50,903 bases of DNA from a virus. The stretch lies in the IMG/VR virus record IMGVR_UViG_3300037845_000048, positions 1 to 50,903 of that record; one strand, written 5' to 3'. The notes under the pieces were generated by a model. That model had not been told where the DNA came from. It worked only from the letters and a program-made list of their open reading frames with translations, and ran no database searches. Positions 7,987-15,118 of the stretch are shown piece by piece; the first letter of the stretch is position 1; each line of letters opens with the position of its first letter. Made by a program: the position numbers and the translations under genes.

Positions 7987-8244
7987 TCAGGCCCCCGTCT
8001 CGTGGTCGCCGTGGCCGTTCTCGCAGTGCCAGCACGGCGGGTTGATGTGGCACGAGCAGCCCCCGCACTCGCCGTCGCCCGAGATCATGCTCTGGCGTCG
8101 CGCAAGACCCTCGTCGCGGCCCCATGCGGTCTCCGGTAGCCACGAGGCGCCCTGCGGGATCTGCCCGGCGACGAACCGGTCGTAGTCGCGTTCCTCGGGG
8201 GTGAGGTTGCGCCAGATCGCGAGACGGCGCTCCTGCGCGGTCAC
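7987..8244 (-). CDS. Cys/His-rich small protein
   Basis: 85 aa, GTG start at 8244 in a GTGA overlap with the upstream gene. The C-terminus holds CGGCSCH, CWHC and a final HGDH, a dense Cys/His set that likely binds zinc. N-terminal helix RLAIWRNLTPEERDYD. Unknown role. Confidence 0.6.
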   Translation of the reverse strand: MTAQERRLAIWRNLTPEERDYDRFVAGQIPQGASWLPETAWGRDEGLARRQSMISGDGECGGCSCHINPPCWHCENGHGDHETGA

Positions 8245-8591
8245 CGGGACTCCAGCGCGGCCTTGACAGCGGTCTTCACGGCTGCGTCGCGCCAGGCGAT
8301 CAGCCGCTCCGGGATCATCGTCTCCTCCACCGCCACATACCCCGGACGCGGGTTGCGCGAGGGGTCGTCGTCGACCTCGTCGAGCAGGTACAGGCCCAGC
8401 AGGATGTCGTCCAGGCCGCCGTCGTCGCTGTCCGGGTCGGTGACCATCGGCGCCCACGCGGTGGACATCCCCAGGGGCCGCAGGCTCTTGTTCACGGCGT
8501 CCGCGGTGATCCGGGCCATCCTGTCGGCCTGTGCGGGGGAGTTGGCTTCGATGTGGTGTAGCTGGGCGACCAGGCGGCGGTAGAGGGTCAC
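8241..8591 (-). CDS. hypothetical protein
   Basis: 116 aa, GTG start at 8591 fixed by the GTGA overlap with the upstream gene. Helical, with an acidic middle (DPDSDDGGLDD) and an Ala-rich C-terminal helix. No family recognised. Confidence 0.6.
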   Translation of the reverse strand: MTLYRRLVAQLHHIEANSPAQADRMARITADAVNKSLRPLGMSTAWAPMVTDPDSDDGGLDDILLGLYLLDEVDDDPSRNPRPGYVAVEETMIPERLIAWRDAAVKTAVKAALESR

Positions 8592-8962
8592 TTGGCCACC
8601 TCGGCAGCCGCTTGGACGGGTGCGGGTGCGAGCGGGAAGCCCCACACCGAACGCCCGTCGGGCATCACGATCTCCCACGGCCCACGGAACAGCCCGTACG
8701 CGGTCCAGTCGCAGCCGCGCTCGGCGATGGAACGGCCGCCGTCATCGGTCGGCTCGCCCTTCAGTGCGCCGCGCCAGCGCCCCATGCACTCCTGGCCGAG
8801 GCGTCCCTCTTCGCCCTCGGGGAAGTCGCCGACGACGGCGATGTCGCCGCAGCGCGGGCATTGGAACGCCCACGTCTTGGGGTCGGGACCGAAGCGTTCG
8901 GCGGCCTCGGCGCACAGTTCGGCCTGCGTGAGTTTGCGGTGGGTGTTCAGGTCGGTGGTCAT
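8588..8962 (-). CDS. conserved-type phage protein with zinc ribbon
   Basis: 124 aa, ATG start. A CPRC pair at residues 35-38 with later Cys residues near 59 and 83. The layout (CPRCGDIAVVGDF, CMGRW, RGCDWTAYGLF, then a 'DGRSVWGFPLAP' end) matches a small protein type I associate with actinobacteriophages, where its job is unassigned. Confidence 0.65.
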   Translation of the reverse strand: MTTDLNTHRKLTQAELCAEAAERFGPDPKTWAFQCPRCGDIAVVGDFPEGEEGRLGQECMGRWRGALKGEPTDDGGRSIAERGCDWTAYGLFRGPWEIVMPDGRSVWGFPLAPAPVQAAAEVAK

Positions 8963-8963
8963 G

Positions 8964-9275
8964 TCAGGCTCCGTTCTTCGCGCGCTCGTCGGCGAGGTAC
9001 TGCCGGGCGACCTTCACGCCACCCTCGACGGCCTCCCGCGAGATGGCCGGTGCAACGCCCGCGGTGAGGAAGTTGGCGATCCACTCGGCGAGGTCTTCGA
9101 CGCTCGCCGTACGCCAGCCCTCCCGCGAACCAGTGGCGTGCGGCAGGGCGTAGGCCACCTCGCGGCGGAAGTAGGCGCGCAGCGCCTCGAAGTCGAGTTG
9201 GACGCCATCGGCGTTGTATGCGTCGGCGAGGGTGGCCTGTTCAACAGGCATATGAGTTGGCGACATCTCGGGCAT
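8964..9275 (-). CDS. hypothetical protein
   Basis: 103 aa from the ATG at 9275; a second in-frame ATG eight codons later is an alternative start. Helical, acidic, no motifs. One base separates it from the next gene downstream. Confidence 0.55.
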   Translation of the reverse strand: MPEMSPTHMPVEQATLADAYNADGVQLDFEALRAYFRREVAYALPHATGSREGWRTASVEDLAEWIANFLTAGVAPAISREAVEGGVKVARQYLADERAKNGA

Positions 9276-9278
9276 GTG

Positions 9279-9716
9279 TCAGGCTCCGTTCTCGGTGGCG
9301 AGCTTCGCCTCGTTGGCCGCGATCATCAACGCGATATCCGCGTTGCCCGCAGCCGCACGCGCGAACTCGGCGATCTGCCCCGCCCCCCGCACGCCGCTAC
9401 CGGCGGCGGCCAGGGCGAGCATGTCGTTCGCGGCCTGGTCCAGCAGCGCGATGGCCTCGGTCAGGCGCGCGACGGTGCGGGCGGTCTCAGCTTGGTCGCG
9501 AGTCTGCGCGCCGCCCTCGTCCACCGGGCGCAGGTTCAGCGCCAGGACGTGCCAGGTGACGCGGTAGGCGACGCCGGGCTCCCGGTCCTGCTCGACCGCG
9601 AACTGGTCGGCCATCCACGGCCCGTTGACGGTCCCGGTGTAGGTCTTGCCGGTGCGCTGCGAGCTCCAGGTGACGCGGTCGCCGGGCTGGTACTGGACGG
9701 TGGTCGCGGTGGTCAT
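9279..9716 (-). CDS. hypothetical protein with N-terminal beta-barrel-like segment
   Basis: 145 aa, ATG start. The first ~65 residues (PGDRVTWSSQRTGKTYTGTV) look like a small SH3-type barrel. The C-terminal half is an Ala-rich helical region. A DNA- or RNA-contact role is possible but unproven. Confidence 0.6.
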   Translation of the reverse strand: MTTATTVQYQPGDRVTWSSQRTGKTYTGTVNGPWMADQFAVEQDREPGVAYRVTWHVLALNLRPVDEGGAQTRDQAETARTVARLTEAIALLDQAANDMLALAAAGSGVRGAGQIAEFARAAAGNADIALMIAANEAKLATENGA

Positions 9717-9745
9717 CGGGTCTCCGATTCGGGTCGGGAGGCGGT

Positions 9746-10171
9746 TCAGGCGGCGAGTGCGAGGGGGGCGGTGGTGCGGGTGTCGAGCATGGTGGCGGCC
9801 ACGTTATGCACGCAGTGCCCGGTGTAGGTGTAGCCCTTGCAGGTGCACGAGCCCTTCAGGGTGTCCACGACGTACCCGTCCCGGCCGCTGCTCGATACCG
9901 CCAGGTACCGCCAGGCGTCCAGCGGGATCAGGCCGCCGAGTTCGACGATCTCCTCGGCCTTGGCCTGCGCGGTCTTGGCGTCGGTGAACGCGGCGAGCTG
10001 CGCCTGCACGGTGCGGCGGGTGAGGGCGATGCGGTGGCGCAGGCTGTCGGTGTCGATGACCCACCGGCCGCCGGCCTTGACGGCGGAGACTGCGCCGATC
10101 CGGCACCAGGTGCGGATGGTGGCGGTGGTGACGCCTGCGTGGCGGGCGGCTTCGGCGGTGGTGGTGGTCAT
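9746..10171 (-). CDS. HTH plus SWIM zinc-finger protein
   Basis: 141 aa, ATG preceded by GGGAG. The N-terminal ~45 residues form a MerR/excisionase-like HTH (AARHAGVTTATIRTW then 'GRWVIDTDSL'). The C-terminal part is a SWIM motif, C109-x-C111-x8-C120-x-H122. HTH suggests DNA recognition; SWIM fingers bind DNA or protein. As the first gene of the leftward operon, facing an HTH gene across a CTAG-rich promoter region, it is a good candidate for the operon regulator. Confidence 0.7.
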   Translation of the reverse strand: MTTTTAEAARHAGVTTATIRTWCRIGAVSAVKAGGRWVIDTDSLRHRIALTRRTVQAQLAAFTDAKTAQAKAEEIVELGGLIPLDAWRYLAVSSSGRDGYVVDTLKGSCTCKGYTYTGHCVHNVAATMLDTRTTAPLALAA

Positions 10172-10264
10172 CGGGGGACTCCCTAGTCGGTAATGCTTGC
10201 TACATGACTAGTGTCTAGCTTCCGGATACTGGTGTCAAGTACCTAGGGCCGGTAGGCTAGGGAC
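10172..10264. promoter_or_regulatory. divergent promoter/operator region
   Basis: On the minus strand TTGACA (10238-10233) stands 17 nt from GACACT (10215-10210), a good promoter for the leftward operon. On the plus strand TAGGCT (10253-10258) lies 6 nt before the ATG of the rightward gene, which fits a leaderless mRNA. Four CTAG tetramers (10183, 10208, 10215, 10243) and a fifth at 10257 fall in under 80 bp. CTAG is normally rare in such DNA, and two copies extend to direct repeats of CTAGGG (10243 and 10257). These may be operators. Confidence 0.65.
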
Positions 10265-10492
10265 ATGACGCAAGAGTTAATGGGACTACATGAGGTCCGC
10301 ACATTGCTGGCCGTCAGCCAGCAGCGCGCAGGCCAGATCGTCCAGAAACCCGACTTCCCCACGCCCGTTACCCACCTCGCATGCGGCAGGATCTGGGACG
10401 GCGACGCGATCCGCACCTGGATCGCTGCGTGGCGGCGCGCGGCGGGCCGACCCAAAAGCAGCGCGACCGACACCGCGATGAAGGTGGACTGA
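10265..10492 (+). CDS. AlpA/MerR-like HTH protein (putative excisionase or regulator)
   Basis: 75 aa, ATG, probably leaderless. The sequence (GLHEVRTLLAVSQQRAGQIV, then a 'KPDFPTP' turn and GRIWDGDAI) matches the winged HTH layout of AlpA/excisionase-type proteins. It heads the rightward cassette and faces the HTH-SWIM gene, so control of this switch region is likely. No integrase is present in the window to support a specific Xis role. Confidence 0.75.
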   Translation: MTQELMGLHEVRTLLAVSQQRAGQIVQKPDFPTPVTHLACGRIWDGDAIRTWIAAWRRAAGRPKSSATDTAMKVD

Positions 10493-10493
10493 C

Positions 10494-10670
10494 ATGGCCG
10501 CAGCGGCAAAAGGCATCCGCATCCACATCGACTACCCGCGCTCGATCCGCTGCCTGCTGGGCGTCCACGACAAGGGCGACGCCGAACACGGATGCCAGGG
10601 CGGCTTCAAACCGGTGCTCGGCCGGGCCGTGCGTTTCTGCCAGTGCGAGTGCCATGAAAGCGGTGAGTGA
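10494..10670 (+). CDS. small Cys-rich protein
   Basis: 58 aa, ATG one base after the upstream stop. Cysteines at residues 20, 34, 49, 51 with a final CQCECH. The spacing suits one zinc site. GC-rich third positions support coding. Function unknown. Confidence 0.6.
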   Translation: MAAAAKGIRIHIDYPRSIRCLLGVHDKGDAEHGCQGGFKPVLGRAVRFCQCECHESGE

Positions 10671-10671
10671 C

Positions 10672-10764
10672 ATGGCTCAGGCGTTCGGCAACAAGGTCCC
10701 CGTCACCATCGAATACACGCTCGACGTCAGCCAAGTAGTCGCCGCGTTCGAGGCCATCGCCAAT
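10672..10764 (+). repeat. direct repeat copy 1 (93 bp)
   Basis: 93 bp almost identical to 11428-11520, with only about four or five mismatches by eye. It covers the first 31 codons of two genes. Copies are in the same orientation, 756 bp apart. Confidence 0.8.
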
Positions 10765-10863
10765 GCGCGCCCTTGGCACTTGGCCAGCGGCGGCAGCGTC
10801 ACCATCCCCTTCACCGGCATCTTCGATAACGGGGCCACCGACGCACCGAAGGAAGGCGGCTGA
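10672..10863 (+). CDS. hypothetical protein, paralogue of 11428-11655
   Basis: 63 aa, ATG. The first 31 residues (beginning MAQAFGNKVPVTIEY) are nearly identical to the start of the gene at 11428, at both protein and DNA level. After that the two diverge completely; here the tail ends with a beta-like GSVTIPFTGIFDN stretch. This looks like a recent partial duplication. Confidence 0.6.
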   Translation: MAQAFGNKVPVTIEYTLDVSQVVAAFEAIANARPWHLASGGSVTIPFTGIFDNGATDAPKEGG

Positions 10864-10864
10864 C

Positions 10865-11197
10865 ATGGCCGAGCCGTCCCTCGGCGCCCTGCGCGCCGCC
10901 AGCGCGAACCTCATGGCCGCCAACCTCGCGCTGAGCATGTTCCCGTACGCGGCGAAAGCCGCCGTCGACCACGAGCAGTACATCGCCCGCGCGGCCACCC
11001 TCGGGTTCGACCGTGAGACCGCCCAGCGGGTCTCGGACGAGGTCTGGCGCAGCGGGATGGTCCCGAGCTCTGAGATCTACCGGTGGGCGCTCATGCGCCT
11101 CTACGAGCTTCTCGACGACCCCAAGCCGAAGCCGATGACCGTGGAGGATGCGCGCCGGATCGTCTCGGCACTCGCCAACTGCAAGGGCGGCGAGTGA
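10865..11197 (+). CDS. hypothetical protein
   Basis: 110 aa, ATG start. Helical throughout, with a Pro/Lys-rich linker (DDPKPKPMTVEDA) before a last helix. No family recognised. Confidence 0.6.
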   Translation: MAEPSLGALRAASANLMAANLALSMFPYAAKAAVDHEQYIARAATLGFDRETAQRVSDEVWRSGMVPSSEIYRWALMRLYELLDDPKPKPMTVEDARRIVSALANCKGGE

Positions 11198-11198
11198 C

Positions 11199-11426
11199 AT
11201 GGACGCGGCTTCCTGCGCAATCCTCGCTGAGGGCGCGCTCCGGTTCGAGATCAAATGGGGCGACGAATCCGGTACCGCCGTCGCTGCGAACCAGTTCATG
11301 CGTGACGGCAAACTGATCCACTTCTGGTGGATCGATACCACCCGCATGAAGCAGTCCTACGTGCTCACGCTGCATAGCGCGGGCATCAGATCGATCCGGC
11401 CGGTCTACCCACCGAAGGAGGCGTGA
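11199..11426 (+). CDS. hypothetical protein
   Basis: 75 aa, ATG start one base after the upstream stop. Beta-rich with an aromatic strand (LIHFWWIDTTRMKQSYVLTL). No family recognised. Confidence 0.55.
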   Translation: MDAASCAILAEGALRFEIKWGDESGTAVAANQFMRDGKLIHFWWIDTTRMKQSYVLTLHSAGIRSIRPVYPPKEA

Positions 11427-11427
11427 G

Positions 11428-11520
11428 ATGGCTCAGGCGTTCGGCAACAGGGTCCCCGTCACCATCGAATACAAGCTCGACGTCAGCCAAGCGGTCGCCG
11501 CGTTCGAGGCCATCGCCAAA
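11428..11520 (+). repeat. direct repeat copy 2 (93 bp)
   Basis: Second copy of the near-identical 93-bp segment described at 10672-10764. Confidence 0.8.
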
Positions 11521-11655
11521 CAGTGCGCCGACGCGGCCGAGGCGCTGCGGAAGCTGGCCGCCGAGCAGGACGAGGCGCCAGAGGACTCAACGCCCGAGCC
11601 TCCGGCCCGGGACCTGCTGCGCGAGGCGTGGACCGAGCGCAAGGCAGGCGCCTGA
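11428..11655 (+). CDS. hypothetical protein, paralogue of 10672-10863
   Basis: 75 aa, ATG. Shares the first ~31 residues with the gene at 10672; the rest is a Glu/Ala-rich helix and a Pro-rich link ending LLREAWTERKAGA. This copy appears to be the fuller protein. Confidence 0.65.
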   Translation: MAQAFGNRVPVTIEYKLDVSQAVAAFEAIAKQCADAAEALRKLAAEQDEAPEDSTPEPPARDLLREAWTERKAGA

Positions 11656-11656
11656 C

Positions 11657-11980
11657 GTGAGCGTCCCCCTGAGCGTCCCGCAGGAGCGCATTCTGCTCGA
11701 ACTGTTCGGCCGAGGTCGCGCCATCAGCGTCCGCGACCTCTGCGAAACCATCGGCATAGACCCCTCCGACTGCATGCGCGCCTGCACGGGTCTTTGGCTC
11801 GCCGACATGATCAAGCGCCAGTACGGCTTCGAAGAAGGATCCGACAACGCCTGGTACTCGATCACGTGGATCGGCGAGAAGTGGCTGGCCGACCGCCCGC
11901 AACCATCCACCACGCCCGCGCCTGCGCCGCGTCGCTGGTGGTTCCGGCTGACGCGCAGCTCCGCGAAAGCAGGCAAGTGA
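11657..11980 (+). CDS. winged-helix-like protein
   Basis: 107 aa, GTG start two bases after the previous stop. Residues ~8-75 (PQERILLELFGRGRAISVRD, then a recognition-like helix and WYSITWIGEKWL) look like a winged-helix DNA-binding domain. A Pro-rich basic tail follows. A role as a small regulator is inferred. Confidence 0.55.
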   Translation: MSVPLSVPQERILLELFGRGRAISVRDLCETIGIDPSDCMRACTGLWLADMIKRQYGFEEGSDNAWYSITWIGEKWLADRPQPSTTPAPAPRRWWFRLTRSSAKAGK

Positions 11981-11981
11981 C

Positions 11982-12170
11982 GTGTGCACCTGTGGCCTCG
12001 ACAACTGCACCGAATGCAACCCCGGCGAACCCGAGCACCCCGAAGGCACCCTCGAAGCGGCGGCCTGGCAGCTCCATGACGCCGCCGCCGCCCTGTGGTG
12101 GTCGATCGTCGATGGGCTGCGCCTCGAACGCGTGGTCGACTGGTGGATCGCCCGGAAGGCGGGTGGATGA
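11982..12170 (+). CDS. small Cys-rich protein
   Basis: 62 aa, GTG start. The N-terminus is MCTCGLDNCTECNPGEPEHP, with four Cys residues in a possible zinc or disulfide set. It is followed by a Trp/Ala-rich amphipathic helix. Function unknown. Confidence 0.55.
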   Translation: MCTCGLDNCTECNPGEPEHPEGTLEAAAWQLHDAAAALWWSIVDGLRLERVVDWWIARKAGG

Positions 12171-12171
12171 C

Positions 12172-12471
12172 GTGGGATACCGCTCCGGCCCCATGACACC
12201 CGCACTGGTCGGCGGCGTCACAGCCGCGATGGCCATGGCGAACCTCACCGCCGCACTCGGCGGCTGCCCACACCCCAACGCCGTCCCCGTCGAACTGCTC
12301 GACGACGGTCAGCGCGTCGCCGTGCTGTGCCCGGACTGCGACACGCAACTACCCGCCGAATGGCGCACCGCCGAAGAAGGCGCGGCACTGGAGCGCGCCA
12401 AGGCGGCAGCGGTACTCATCGGCGCCGGGTTCGACCCGGCCGATGCGCTCGAAGTCACAGGGGGCGAGTGA
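12172..12471 (+). CDS. zinc-ribbon protein
   Basis: 99 aa, GTG start. Central CPHPN and VAVLCPDCDTQLPAEW resemble the zinc-ribbon element seen in many actinophage small proteins. It is flanked by an Ala-rich N-terminal helix and a C-terminal UBA-like turn (LIGAGFDPADALE). Confidence 0.6.
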   Translation: MGYRSGPMTPALVGGVTAAMAMANLTAALGGCPHPNAVPVELLDDGQRVAVLCPDCDTQLPAEWRTAEEGAALERAKAAAVLIGAGFDPADALEVTGGE

Positions 12472-12472
12472 C

Positions 12473-12661
12473 GTGACCCTCGTCCGTATCCGCACCCACC
12501 GCCTGACCCTCCGTCAGGCCTGGCGCTACCGGCTCCCGCTCACCCGCCGCTGGCGCTGGACCTGCGACACCTGCCCCGCCACCGACTGGCGCGGCCACCG
12601 CACGCAGGACGCCGCGAAGAGCGGGATGGTCCGGCACATCGACGAAAGGCACACACCGTGA
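12473..12661 (+). CDS. small zinc-finger protein
   Basis: 62 aa, GTG start. A basic N-terminus precedes CDTCPATDWRGHR and a final RHIDERH. The C-x2-C plus spaced His pattern is C2H2-like. Nucleic-acid binding is inferred. Confidence 0.6.
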   Translation: MTLVRIRTHRLTLRQAWRYRLPLTRRWRWTCDTCPATDWRGHRTQDAAKSGMVRHIDERHTP

Positions 12662-12870
12662 CGCACGCGCTATGCCCGAACTGCCAAGAACCCATGACGC
12701 TAAAGCCGATCCCGTGCCCCGACGGGAATCCCGGGTGCCTCGTCTTGCACCGGTCGCTCGTCTGCGCGCCGTGCCAGCAACGCCAGTGGGAAGAGCGCGA
12801 CCGGCCGGCCACGATCGGCGAGCTGGCGGAGCTGAGCCGCAGGCTCGACCAGCTGGGGGCTGGAAAGTGA
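12658..12870 (+). CDS. zinc-ribbon protein
   Basis: 70 aa, GTG in a GTGA overlap. CPNC at the start, CPDGNPGC in the middle and CAPC later give a plausible four-Cys zinc site, followed by a short helix. Confidence 0.6.
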   Translation: MTHALCPNCQEPMTLKPIPCPDGNPGCLVLHRSLVCAPCQQRQWEERDRPATIGELAELSRRLDQLGAGK

Positions 12871-13121
12871 CCCAGGTCCGCGTGCGCTCCGAGAACGGCT
12901 ACACCCTCACCTACGACACCGGCGACGTCGAAAACGTCCACGTGAGCGCCCTGAACCACACCATGGAGATCCCCAGCGGCTACGCCATGCGCCGCGAGCC
13001 GACTGGGTTCATGTCCATGGACCTGCACATCGACTTCAAGTACGGCAAACAGGCGTCGTGGGTCAAGGACGAGGAACTGGCCGATACGTCCGACGTCGCG
13101 CTCGGGGCGATCGATGACTGA
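12867..13121 (+). CDS. hypothetical protein
   Basis: 84 aa, GTG in a GTGA overlap. Beta-rich (RVRSENGYTLTYDTGDVENV). No family recognised. Overlaps the next gene by 8 nt. Confidence 0.55.
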   Translation: MTQVRVRSENGYTLTYDTGDVENVHVSALNHTMEIPSGYAMRREPTGFMSMDLHIDFKYGKQASWVKDEELADTSDVALGAIDD

Positions 13122-13443
13122 CCCGCTGGACGCCTACCAGCTCGATCTCAAGCCACCCGAACCGGTCGCGTTCGACTACAGCACGTACGAGTGGCTGATC
13201 GCCGAGTATCAGCGCATCGACGCCCTCTACGGGCCGCGCCTGACCCGCGTGTCGGGGTGTGAGCCGCTGGTGCGCTGGTTCATGCGGCAGTTCCCCGAAG
13301 CCGACCCGGGCGTGAGCGCGGTGACGCTGCTCGGCTCGATCGCGCTGACGATCGACGACGACGTGCCGATCGACTCCCTGCGGCTGGCCTATGCGGACGG
13401 GACACACCGGGATGTGCGCGTGATCGGAGCGGGAGATGACTGA
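13114..13443 (+). CDS. hypothetical protein
   Basis: 109 aa, ATG. Acidic and mixed alpha/beta; no motif recognised. Overlaps both neighbours by 8 nt. Confidence 0.55.
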   Translation: MTDPLDAYQLDLKPPEPVAFDYSTYEWLIAEYQRIDALYGPRLTRVSGCEPLVRWFMRQFPEADPGVSAVTLLGSIALTIDDDVPIDSLRLAYADGTHRDVRVIGAGDD

Positions 13444-13696
13444 CCTCGACCAGGCCATTCGCGCCCGGCTGGACCACCTCTACAAGCAGGGCGGATCTTC
13501 GCCGCGACAGCTGCGTGCCGCGCTGCTCGGCGTACTGGCCTTCCATCAACCGGAGGATACGGACTTCACAGACGCCGATGGCCAGTCCCGCTCCAGCACT
13601 GACTGTGCGACCTGCGATAACGGCGGAGTCCCCGGGAACTGGCCATGCTCCACGCTGCGCACGATCGCCGAGAAACTGGGAATCGAACATGACTGA
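13436..13696 (+). CDS. zinc-knuckle protein with CxxC...WPC motif
   Basis: 86 aa, ATG. The end reads CATCDNGGVPGNWPCSTLRT, a motif I associate with many short actinophage proteins that follow a helical N-terminal part. Probable metal site; no assigned function. Confidence 0.6.
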   Translation: MTDLDQAIRARLDHLYKQGGSSPRQLRAALLGVLAFHQPEDTDFTDADGQSRSSTDCATCDNGGVPGNWPCSTLRTIAEKLGIEHD

Positions 13697-14219
13697 CCTG
13701 AACGGAGCGACCATGACCCAACCCGGCGTTCTCGAACGCATCGCCACCGCACTCGAAACCATCGCCGCCATGCTCACCGGCGAAACCCCCACCACCCCCG
13801 CCGCGCGCACGCCACGCCACCCCGAGACCCGGTTCGAATGGGAACCCGCCGCCGACCAGGCCCCCGCCGCACCCCTGCCCGAACCCACGCCCCCCGAAGA
13901 ACGGTGCGGGTTCCTCATCGAGAAATACACCCACCCCCTGGACCGCGTCACCCCCGTCTACCAGATCAGCAAAGCCGGGGCCACCATCCTGCTCACCGAG
14001 CAGGAGGCCACGGCGCTGGCCGCACTCAGCGACGAGGAGTTCACGGGGGTCATGGCCGCCCGGCTCGCCGAAGTACTCGCCCAACGGCACGCCGCAGCGG
14101 CGGCGACGCCCGCGCCGTCCGCGGCGGATGACATCGAGGACGAAGACGAGGCGCGCGAGCGCCAATGGGCGCGCACGTTCAACGCCCACCCCGACCCCGA
14201 CGAAGCAGCGCGCACATGA
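13689..14219 (+). CDS. hypothetical protein with Pro/Ala-rich linker
   Basis: 176 aa, ATG start at 13689; an in-frame ATG at 13713 is possible. A short N-terminal helix (VLERIATALETIAAMLTG), a long Pro/Ala/Thr linker, then a helical C-terminal half with an acidic end. No family recognised. Confidence 0.55.
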   Translation: MTDLNGATMTQPGVLERIATALETIAAMLTGETPTTPAARTPRHPETRFEWEPAADQAPAAPLPEPTPPEERCGFLIEKYTHPLDRVTPVYQISKAGATILLTEQEATALAALSDEEFTGVMAARLAEVLAQRHAAAAATPAPSAADDIEDEDEARERQWARTFNAHPDPDEAART

Positions 14220-14815
14220 CCGGCGTCCTGCTGTTCGTGGTCGTGTTCGCGGCGTTCTACCCGCTCGGGGTGCTTCGCGCGAGGCTGCGCCCGGGGCCGT
14301 ACGCTCGACCCCATGCACACCACCACCGAAACGAGTCCCGCCGGCGCCGGGGCCGTGCCCGATCTGCGCCGCATGCCGCTCGGGAAGGCGGCGCCGGGGC
14401 CGGCGGTCCGGCTGGTGCGGCGACTGCTGCGCGACGAGGTCGTTGCGGCGGCGCAGTTCCAGTCCTCAGTCTGACCGCCGGCACCATGCGCACGCGTCCC
14501 CGCATTCCGACGCCGCGCCTAAACTCGAACCCATCCAACCGAGCCGACCAGGGAGTACCCGTGAGCGTTTTCTCCGAGATCGCCGCCGAAGCCGAGACCT
14601 TCAAGACGAAGCTCGCCGCCGATGCCGGGCATCTGCTCGGCGAGTTCGAGGCCCTGTGGGGCAAGCTGACCGATCAGGCCATGACCGACGGCGCTGATGT
14701 CATCAAGAAGGTCGAGCCCGTGGCCGCCGCGGCGGAAGCGGACGCGGCCGGGCTCGCCGGTGAGGCCGTGGCCGGTGCCGAGGGCATCGTGGACCCGGCG
14801 AAGCCGAGCGCCTGA
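14216..14815 (+). CDS. small membrane-anchor ORF, nominally fused to the downstream gene
   Basis: The ATG in an ATGA overlap starts a clear membrane helix (GVLLFVVVFAAFYPLGVL) with GC-rich third positions up to about 14305. Beyond that the frame stays open but reads Arg/Gly-rich, out-of-phase sequence across the 53-codon gene at 14313, and only regains good codons at 14561, where a separate GTG start with GGGAG exists. Either the anchor gene lost its stop, or the real product is short and its end cannot be defined here. Confidence 0.35.
   Translation: MTGVLLFVVVFAAFYPLGVLRARLRPGPYARPHAHHHRNESRRRRGRARSAPHAAREGGAGAGGPAGAATAARRGRCGGAVPVLSLTAGTMRTRPRIPTPRLNSNPSNRADQGVPVSVFSEIAAEAETFKTKLAADAGHLLGEFEALWGKLTDQAMTDGADVIKKVEPVAAAAEADAAGLAGEAVAGAEGIVDPAKPSA
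14313..14474 (+). CDS. FxSxx-COOH type RiPP precursor peptide (putative)
   Basis: 53 aa, ATG. The leader-like part has PDLRRMPL (residues 16-23) and a basic amphipathic helix; the C-terminus is exactly FQSSV, fitting the F-x-S-x-x-COOH ending of the actinobacterial FxsA-type peptides that partner a radical SAM/SPASM enzyme (FxsB). GC-rich third codon positions mark this as the coding frame here. TACGCT at 14300-14305 stands 7 nt before the ATG, fitting leaderless expression. No radical SAM gene lies in the window, so any modification would depend on the host or on genes outside. Confidence 0.6.
   Translation: MHTTTETSPAGAGAVPDLRRMPLGKAAPGPAVRLVRRLLRDEVVAAAQFQSSV
14561..14815 (+). CDS. hypothetical helical protein
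   Basis: 84 aa, GTG start with GGGAG upstream. Entirely helical and Ala/Glu/Lys rich (EIAAEAETFKTKLAADAGHL onward), like a small coiled-coil or phasin-like protein. The stop overlaps the next ATG. Confidence 0.6.
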   Translation: MSVFSEIAAEAETFKTKLAADAGHLLGEFEALWGKLTDQAMTDGADVIKKVEPVAAAAEADAAGLAGEAVAGAEGIVDPAKPSA

Positions 14816-15096
14816 TGGGCACCGTGCCGAGTGTCGGCCGCGTCGTGCACTACGTCTCGCACGGCACCCCAGTCCGCGCCGACGGGACGCAGGCGTTCCA
14901 GAGCGTTTGCCGCACCGCGCTGATCACCGAGGTGGGCGAATGGCCCGAAGGGATCAGCGAAGCCGACCGCAGCAACATCGCCGTCCCCGTCGGGCTCGCC
15001 GTGCTCAACCCCACCGGCATGTTCTTCCAGCAGGGATGCATGCAGAGCGAGCTCGGCCACGAGGGCGGCTCGTGGCACTGGCCCGAGCGCGTCTAG
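14815..15096 (+). CDS. conserved-type phage hypothetical protein
   Basis: 93 aa, ATG at 14815. The layout (GRVVHYVSHGTP, then CRTALITEV, VGLAVLNPTGMFFQQGC and a GGSWHWPE ending) matches a small protein common in actinobacteriophages. I know no experimentally supported function. Confidence 0.7.
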   Translation: MGTVPSVGRVVHYVSHGTPVRADGTQAFQSVCRTALITEVGEWPEGISEADRSNIAVPVGLAVLNPTGMFFQQGCMQSELGHEGGSWHWPERV

Positions 15097-15118
15097 CGCC
15101 CAGAAGGGAAGCACTGGC

